From contig DDXB01000039.1 in assembly GCA_002347405.1 (NCBI GenBank), positions 1 to 19,981 of the forward strand: DNA of 19,981 bases, in the 5' to 3' direction. The DNA is from Rhodocyclaceae bacterium UBA2271 (GTDB taxonomy: Bacteria; Pseudomonadota; Gammaproteobacteria; Burkholderiales; Rhodocyclaceae). The notes below the pieces were generated by a model. That model was not told the DNA's origin. It searched no databases and worked only from the letters and a program-made list of their open reading frames with translations. Positions 14,570 through 19,981 of this stretch are shown here, in pieces. Position 1 is the stretch's first letter. Every line of letters starts with the position of its first letter. The position numbers and the translations under genes were made by a program.

Positions 14570-15229
14570 TCATCGGGCTAGCCGGTATTTCTCACTCATT
14601 GCTTCATGCCGTGCCAGTTGCAGATAACGGTCGTGTAGCAATGCAGTTTGCGCATGCAACTGGTCCAGTCCGGCGTCGTTGCTGATGACGTCGTCAGCAA
14701 CGCCCAAACGTTCCTGCCGCTTGGCCTGCGCCGCCATGATGGCCTCGACATCACTGCGGGACAATGCGCTGCGCGCCATGGTGCGCGCAATCTGGGTCTC
14801 TTCCGGGCAATCGACGATCAGCACGCGGTTGACGCGTTCGCGGTAACCGCCTGCCTCGAGCAGTAGAGGAACGACCAGTACGACATAGGGAAAGTCGGCG
14901 CTGGTGGCATGGCGTATCTCCCGTTCGCTGGCCGCGCGGATCAGCGGATGCAGGATGGACTCAAGGCGCACCCGCTCCTGCGGATCGGCAAACACGCGCT
15001 GGCGCATGGCGGCACGATCGAGCGCACCGTCCGGAGTCAGCACCGTCGCACCGAACGCGGCGCGGATGGGTTCGATGGCGGCCCCGCCGGGCGCAGTCAG
15101 CGCATGGGCAATTATGTCGGTATCGACCACGGCAGCGCCCAGCGCAGCAAAGCATTGGGCGACCTCGCTCTTGCCACTGCCGATGCCGCCGGTCAGGCCG
15201 ACAACAAAGCCCGCACCCGGAACACTCAT
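14570..15229 (-). CDS. coaE: Dephospho-CoA kinase
   Basis: This enzyme performs the last step of coenzyme A synthesis, phosphorylating the 3'-hydroxyl of dephospho-CoA. The 219-residue protein has P-loop GGIGSGKS (14-21), followed by VVDTDIIAH, IEPIRAAFG, HPLIR, the LVVPLLLEAG strand and QIARTMARSALS. The ATG at 15229 overlaps the stop of the SPOR gene in an ATGA tetranucleotide. Length is normal (E. coli 206). The plus strand at 14890-14903 carries AAAGTCGGCGCTGG, identical to one end of the coding repeat (see findings). Confidence 0.95.
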   Translation of the reverse strand: MSVPGAGFVVGLTGGIGSGKSEVAQCFAALGAAVVDTDIIAHALTAPGGAAIEPIRAAFGATVLTPDGALDRAAMRQRVFADPQERVRLESILHPLIRAASEREIRHATSADFPYVVLVVPLLLEAGGYRERVNRVLIVDCPEETQIARTMARSALSRSDVEAIMAAQAKRQERLGVADDVISNDAGLDQLHAQTALLHDRYLQLARHEAMSEKYRLAR

Positions 15230-15864
15230 TGGGCGGGGCAGTCGGTGCGGCTGGCGCCCGCCAGTGGCGCCATCAGGTCAGGAAGTTTTCTGTCCAGTTC
15301 TTCCGCGGGTGCCCGCAACTCGACGATGAACTTTTCCGGCTTGATGTCACGTTTGGCCAATTGCGCCGAGCGCACGCCCTTGCGCATCACCGACTGCATA
15401 AACTCTTCCGCCAGTACCTGGCTGCGAAATACGCCAAGCGATACCGCGAAGGGCCCCAGCGCCGCATCCTCGACGATCTGCCCCTCCTTGACCCCCAGTT
15501 GGCGCAGTTCGGTTCGTTTCTTTTCTGCCACCGCCCGACTGGGCAACTGGGCGATCACCACCCAATGGCCGGCCATTTCGCTCTCTGGAACCAGGGTAAC
15601 CGTCCAGCCCGGCGTCTCCGCCACGTCACGCCGCTTGAAGGTATCGGCTTCGGCAGCGGTCAGGCCTTCGATGCGCTGGCAAAGCAGAGCCTCTGCCGGG
15701 GTCGCGGACGCCGAACCGGCGGGATGAATGCGCAGCTTGCCCGGTTCGACCTGCTGTTGCAAACGCCCGGGCTCGCGTCCTGCATCCACCTCCCCCAGAT
15801 AACCCTGCCCCCAGGCGAACAGAACCAGGTTGGCCAGCAGGAGAAACAGGAACGCGAGGCGCAT
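15226..15864 (-). CDS. SPOR-domain-like membrane-anchored protein
   Basis: This 212-residue protein has an N-terminal membrane anchor (MRLAFLFLLLANLVLFAWGQ), a linker, and a C-terminal SPOR-like fold (GHWVVIAQLPSRAVAEKKRTE, AALGPFAVSLGVFRSQVLAEEF). SPOR domains bind denuded glycan strands, usually at the division septum. In betaproteobacteria such a protein commonly follows coaX. It starts 8 bp after trpB2 and overlaps coaE by 4 nt, so the three form one unit. The exact function is unknown. Confidence 0.82.
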   Translation of the reverse strand: MRLAFLFLLLANLVLFAWGQGYLGEVDAGREPGRLQQQVEPGKLRIHPAGSASATPAEALLCQRIEGLTAAEADTFKRRDVAETPGWTVTLVPESEMAGHWVVIAQLPSRAVAEKKRTELRQLGVKEGQIVEDAALGPFAVSLGVFRSQVLAEEFMQSVMRKGVRSAQLAKRDIKPEKFIVELRAPAEELDRKLPDLMAPLAGASRTDCPAQ

Positions 15865-15872
15865 GAGGCGGA

Positions 15873-17237
15873 TCAGCCCACTTTGGGCAGATGTGCCAGC
15901 GAAGCCTGGATCGCCTCGGCCGGATACTCGAAGTCTTCCAGCTTGCCGGCGAAATAACTTTCATAAGACGACATGTCGAAGTGACCATGGCCGGAAAGAT
16001 TGAAGAGCAGCGTCTTCGGTTCGCCACTCACCTTGCAGCGCAACGCTTCATCGATGCAGGCGCGGATGCCGTGGGCCGATTCCGGTGCCGGGATGATGCC
16101 TTCGGCGCGGGCGAACATCACGCCGGCCTCGAAGGTGCCGAGCTGTGGCACCGCGATCGCCTCGATCAGTTTTTCATGGAACAACTGCGAAACCAGCGGG
16201 CTGTCGCCGTGATAACGCAGGCCACCGGCATGGATGCCCGGCGGCATGAAATCGTGGCCGAGGGTGTACATCTTCATCAGCGGCGTAAAGCCCGTGGCGT
16301 CGCCGTAGTCGTAGGCATACACACCCTTGGTCAGCGTCGGGCAGGAAGCCGGCTCGACCGCCACCATGCGAATCTTCTGCGCCCGCTTGTCGCCTGCCGC
16401 CACATCACCCAGGAAGGGGAAGGTCACGCCGGCAAAGTTGCACCCGCCGCCGCAGGGCGCAAAGATCATGTCCGGATACTCGCCGATCTTTTCGAACTGT
16501 TTCTTCACTTCCTGGCCGATGATGGTCTGGTGCAGCAGCACATGGTTGAGCACCGAGCCCAGTGCGTACTTGCTGCCGGGCGTGGAAACCACATCCTCGA
16601 TCGCCTCGGAAATCGCAATGCCGAGACTGCCCTGGTTGTCGGGATCCCGTTGCAGGATGTCGCGGCCGGTCTTGGTCTGGTTGCTCGGACTCGCCAGCAC
16701 CTCGCCGCCCCAGGTCTGCATCATCATGCGGCGATACGGCTTCTGGTCATAGCTGACCTTGACCATATACACCCGCACCGGCAAACCGAACATCTGGCCG
16801 GCGAGCGACAGCGATGAGCCCCACTGGCCGGCGCCGGTCTCCGTCACCAGGCGTTTGGTACCGGCAATCTTGTTGAAATAAGCCTGCGGGACAGCCGAGT
16901 TGGGCTTGTGCGAACCGGCCGGTGATACGCCCTCGTACTTGTAGAAAATCTTGGCAGGCGTGCCGAGCATCTGTTCCAGGCGCTCGGCGCGGCACAGCGG
17001 ACTGGGGCGCCACAGCGCATAGATCTTGCGCACTTCGTCGGGAATCGGGATCCAGCGCTCCGCCGACATTTCCTGTTCGAGAATCGGGCCGGGGAAAATG
17101 GCCAGCATCTGCTCCGGGCCGACCGGCTTGCCATCCGGCCCCAGCGGCGGTGCCGGCGGATTGCTCAGGTCCGCGGCAATGTTGTACCAATGTGTCGGAA
17201 TTTCGGATTCGTCAAGAATGACGCGTGTCTGGCTCAT
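15873..17237 (-). CDS. TrpB2-type tryptophan synthase beta-like PLP enzyme
   Basis: The 454-residue protein starts at the ATG at 17237 behind a GGGAGAGGG ribosome-binding stretch. The PLP lysine is K111 in GSHKPNSA, the catalytic glutamate region reads TETGAGQWGSSLS (132-144), and the phosphate-binding loop is CGGGCNFAG (262-270). ETGAGQWG instead of ETGAGQHG and the longer N-terminus mark the TrpB2 (COG1350) branch rather than TrpB1. TrpB2 enzymes make tryptophan from indole and serine, often without TrpA, or have serine-deaminase-type activity. There is no trpA and no other trp gene nearby, so the physiological role is open. It precedes the SPOR protein by 8 bp. Confidence 0.93.
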   Translation of the reverse strand: MSQTRVILDESEIPTHWYNIAADLSNPPAPPLGPDGKPVGPEQMLAIFPGPILEQEMSAERWIPIPDEVRKIYALWRPSPLCRAERLEQMLGTPAKIFYKYEGVSPAGSHKPNSAVPQAYFNKIAGTKRLVTETGAGQWGSSLSLAGQMFGLPVRVYMVKVSYDQKPYRRMMMQTWGGEVLASPSNQTKTGRDILQRDPDNQGSLGIAISEAIEDVVSTPGSKYALGSVLNHVLLHQTIIGQEVKKQFEKIGEYPDMIFAPCGGGCNFAGVTFPFLGDVAAGDKRAQKIRMVAVEPASCPTLTKGVYAYDYGDATGFTPLMKMYTLGHDFMPPGIHAGGLRYHGDSPLVSQLFHEKLIEAIAVPQLGTFEAGVMFARAEGIIPAPESAHGIRACIDEALRCKVSGEPKTLLFNLSGHGHFDMSSYESYFAGKLEDFEYPAEAIQASLAHLPKVG

Positions 17238-17341
17238 GCTTCCCTCTCCCTTGTTCGATATTGTTGAAAAACCGCAACCATACTGCAACGGCGCTCACGG
17301 TCAAGCGGCGCTGAAAAAAGAACTGGTCGTAATTGCTGCCG

Positions 17342-18094
17342 TCATGCTCCGTGCGCCGTTTCCGCGGCGTTGGATACTTGCGCCAGGCCAAGCAAAACCA
17401 GATTGTCGATGCGCCTGAACGAGAAACTCAGATGCGGGACCAGCGTGGCTGCTGCTCCTCCGGATATCAGGCAGAGAAACTCGGGGCCGGGCGTCTTGCC
17501 AGATGGATGGCACACCGGACTGTCGGCCATGCGTTCGATGGCGCCGAGGGTGGCGGCAAGACAGCCGCTGACAATCGCGTTGTCGGTATTCGTTGGCAAT
17601 GCGCTATATATGCCGCGCGCCACGGGCAGGCCGGCCGTATTGCGGGCCAGCGCCTGGCGCATCAGATCAAGACCGGGGAGGATCAGGCCACCGCGAAACA
17701 CGCCATCCGCGTCCAGCACATCGATGGTCGTCGCCGTACCGGACATTACCACCAACGCCGGGCCCGCATGCAACGACCGCGCGCCGATCAGTGCCGCCCA
17801 GCGGTCGGCGCCGAGTTGTGCGGGGTTGTCATATCCATTGCTGACCCCGCCCCCCGCAGCACTGCTGGCAAACCACTCAAGCGGCACGGACAGACTGGCG
17901 GCCAATGTCGCAATGCTGGCCGCCACTTCATCGCCGGCAACATTGCAAGCCAGGATGCGGGATGGCCGCGCCGGCATTGCGGCGTCCAGCTGGCCGGTGT
18001 CGGCATGCTCCAGGGCACCGCTCGCGCGCCAGTCCTGACCATCCCACAAGCCCCATTTGAGCCGCGTATTGCCGGCGTCCAGGCACAGGATCAT
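17342..18094 (-). CDS. coaX: Type III pantothenate kinase
   Basis: CoaX phosphorylates pantothenate, the first committed step of CoA synthesis. The 250-residue protein has the ASKHA fold signatures LCLDAGNTRLKWGLW (3-17, Asp6), GADRWAALIGA (95-105, Asp97) and SGTATTIDVLD (118-128). In the last motif the aspartate usual before GTA in many type III enzymes is a serine-containing MSGTA here. The ATG overlaps the stop of birA in an ATGA tetranucleotide, so they are coupled. With coaE in the next operon, two CoA pathway genes lie close together. Confidence 0.94.
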   Translation of the reverse strand: MILCLDAGNTRLKWGLWDGQDWRASGALEHADTGQLDAAMPARPSRILACNVAGDEVAASIATLAASLSVPLEWFASSAAGGGVSNGYDNPAQLGADRWAALIGARSLHAGPALVVMSGTATTIDVLDADGVFRGGLILPGLDLMRQALARNTAGLPVARGIYSALPTNTDNAIVSGCLAATLGAIERMADSPVCHPSGKTPGPEFLCLISGGAAATLVPHLSFSFRRIDNLVLLGLAQVSNAAETAHGA

Positions 18095-19029
18095 GCTATT
18101 CCCCGTAACGACATTTCGCCGGACAGCACGCGTTCGACCTGGCCGGCTTCCTCCAGCAACAGCGCGCCATCGGTATCGACGCCACGACAGATGCCGATGC
18201 GTGGCGGGGCAAAATCAGAGAGCAGCCGGATCGGGGCGTCCGCGAAAGCATGGCGCGCCATCCAGTCGTCACGCAGACCGGCAAACCCGCTTGCGGAAAA
18301 CCTTTCCAGTACGGACAGCAATTCGATGAGGATTCCGGCCAGCAATTCGTTGGGGTCGCCACTCTGGTCCAGCGCCGCGCATTGCGCCTGCAGATCGTCC
18401 GGCAGTGCGGCCGGCAGGCGTAAATTCAGGCCGATGCCGATCACGGCCACATGCGGTGCGCCAGACAACAACTCGACGAGGATACCGCCCAGCTTGCGCC
18501 CGCCGAGCAGCAGATCGTTCGGCCATTTGAGCTGAATCGCCTCTCCAGAATTATTCTGCGTGCCGACCGACGCCGTCCCGCCAGCGCCGACTTTGTTGGC
18601 CCCCCACGCTCGCCTCATTTGCCAACAATTCGGCTCGCTGCCCCCCATGAAATCACCCGAAGCGGTGACGGGGGGGCTGGCGTCGGCTTGGGACGGCCCG
18701 GCGCCGACTTTCTCAAGCGCCTCCGCCACCGCCAAACCGGCGGCAAGCGATAGTCCGGCCGGGCGGGTGCCCGGGGCGAAGCGCCAAAGCAGGGAAAAGG
18801 TCAGGCTGTCACCCGGGGTGGAAATCCACACCCGGCCGCGCCGGCCGCGCCCGGCCGTCTGCGCTGCGGCGACGACCACCGCACCCGAGGGTGCGCCAGC
18901 CGCGGCGCGGGCAAGCAATACGCCATTCGTCGAATCGCATTCGCTCAGCAGGTCGGCATCGAAGCGGCAAGCGTAATCGCCCAGGGCAAGCGATAAGCCG
19001 GAAAGATTTAGCGAGAAGTCGGCTGACAT
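18091..19029 (-). CDS. birA: Biotin-protein ligase, with repeat insertion
   Basis: The enzyme makes biotinyl-AMP and transfers biotin to carboxylase carrier proteins. From the ATG at 19029 it has 312 residues: SECDSTN (29-35), the biotin/ATP loop AGRGRRGR (59-66), LKWPNDLLLGGRKLGGIL (167-184) and VIGIGLNL. It starts directly in the catalytic domain, without the N-terminal winged helix of E. coli BirA, so it is not expected to act as a repressor. Residues 110-148 (AGPSQADASPPV to GANKVG) are encoded by the same inserted DNA element as in mltA and sit in the loop before the LKWPND strand. All catalytic motifs and the frame are kept. Further upstream ATG codons exist, but those residues are not family-like. 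Confidence 0.92.
   Translation of the reverse strand: MSADFSLNLSGLSLALGDYACRFDADLLSECDSTNGVLLARAAAGAPSGAVVVAAAQTAGRGRRGRVWISTPGDSLTFSLLWRFAPGTRPAGLSLAAGLAVAEALEKVGAGPSQADASPPVTASGDFMGGSEPNCWQMRRAWGANKVGAGGTASVGTQNNSGEAIQLKWPNDLLLGGRKLGGILVELLSGAPHVAVIGIGLNLRLPAALPDDLQAQCAALDQSGDPNELLAGILIELLSVLERFSASGFAGLRDDWMARHAFADAPIRLLSDFAPPRIGICRGVDTDGALLLEEAGQVERVLSGEMSLRGIA
18569..18707 (-). repeat. Coding palindromic element inside birA, one copy
   Basis: The unit is 18586-18702, 117 nt or 39 codons, with conserved flank to 18569 (GACGCCGTC). It shares with the mltA copies the 22-bp word at 18684-18705, the C6/G6 stem around TCACC-CGAAGC-GGTGA (18641-18676), and the end CAGCGCCGACTTT. It has an extra stretch forming a perfect 8-bp stem, TTGTTGGC (18593-18600) with GCCAACAA (18621-18628). 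It is translated in the same frame as in mltA. Confidence 0.9.
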
Positions 19030-19184
19030 GGCATGACTATACTTGAGGCGCATCTCCGCACTGCACAAGCACTGCACAAAACCTGTCCGGCACCCCGTGC
19101 AGAACCGGAAAACTTTCCTGCTCCGTCGCCTCCACTCCATCGGCGCCGACAATCGCCGGCCTCTGCAAGGCACACACGAAATGA

Positions 19185-19218
19185 AAGTGGGCTGGTGATC
19201 ATCATCACCAGCCCACTT
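19185..19218 (-). terminator. Intrinsic terminator of the rpoD-tRNA unit
   Basis: AAGTGGGCTGGTGAT (19185-19199) and ATCACCAGCCCACTT (19204-19218) form a perfect 15-bp stem with a four-base loop. On the minus strand it lies 9 bases after the tRNA 3' end and is followed by TTCATTT, a modest T-rich stretch. It also isolates birA from rpoD transcription. Confidence 0.85.
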
Positions 19219-19227
19219 GTTTCATGT

Positions 19228-19304
19228 TGGTGGGCCCGCTCGGACTTGAACCGAGGACCAAAGGATTATGAGTCCTCTGCTCTAACCAACTGAGCTACAG
19301 GCCC
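19228..19304 (-). tRNA. tRNA with CAU anticodon, Ile2 or elongator Met
   Basis: The minus strand gives a 77-nt cloverleaf with encoded CCA. The acceptor 5' strand GGGCCTG pairs with CGGGCCC (one G-U), the D arm is GCTCAGTTGGTTAGAGC, the anticodon loop CTCATAA has anticodon CAT, and the T arm is CTCGGTTCAAGTCCGAG. There is no initiator-type mismatch at the first pair, so it is not formyl-Met. The body (AGAGGACTCATAATCC, TTGGTC variable region, TTCAAGTCC) resembles E. coli ileX, which also lies near rpoD, so the lysidine-modified tRNA-Ile2 is favoured over elongator Met. It is 41 bases downstream of rpoD. Confidence 0.95.
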
Positions 19305-19345
19305 GGAATCCACCGTGCTTATGGCTCACGGCGAAGAGACCGGTC

Positions 19346-19981
<636 letters not shown>

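Overview
The window is about 20 kb of GC-rich, gene-dense chromosome. Gene content and order point to a betaproteobacterium, most likely near Rhodocyclales/Sterolibacteriaceae: phoH-ybeY-corC, a UbiH-type hydroxylase followed by dsbC, zapD-yacG beside a Nudix/ThiE fusion, birA-coaX-SPOR, and rpoD followed by a CAU tRNA. This is inferred from synteny and protein style, not from a database search. Most of the window is housekeeping: ribosome maturation (ybeY), ubiquinone and disulfide chemistry, cell wall (ampG-like permease, mltA), CoA and biotin cofactors (coaX, coaE, birA), division (zapD), and the primary sigma factor.

Layout. 1-890 (-): partial radical SAM protein. 989-2497 (+): AmpG-family permease. 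2706-2930 (+): small unknown ORF. 2939-5228 (-): phoH-ybeY-corC operon, preceded by a dispersed inverted repeat and a small unknown protein (5441-5785, -). 5881-7815 (+): UbiH-type hydroxylase and dsbC. 7816-8261: no gene, but a composite repeat element with hairpin ends. 8262-10127 (-): membrane diguanylate cyclase with a CxxCH motif and a Cys-rich cytoplasmic domain. 10275-11681 (-): lipoprotein MltA. 11730-13561 (+): DUF815 ATPase and Nudix/ThiE fusion, translationally coupled, converging on zapD-yacG (-). 14570-17237 (-): trpB2, SPOR protein and coaE, tightly packed. 17342-19029 (-): birA-coaX. 19185-19981 (-): end of rpoD, a CAU tRNA and a strong terminator.

The most unusual feature is a GC-rich dispersed element that sits inside two unrelated essential-type genes without breaking them. 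Two tandem copies lie in mltA and one in birA, with lengths of 102, 81 and 117 nt, all multiples of three. All are read in the same frame and give the same peptide style (AGPSQADA...GGSEP...RGANKVG). A 22-bp word of the element occurs identically four times in the window, the fourth time in the composite repeat at 7816-8261, which also carries the element's other end. The element contains a strong internal hairpin and is stop-free in several frames. This resembles the protein-coding palindromic elements known from Rickettsia, but the sequence is different and the lineage is apparently unrelated.
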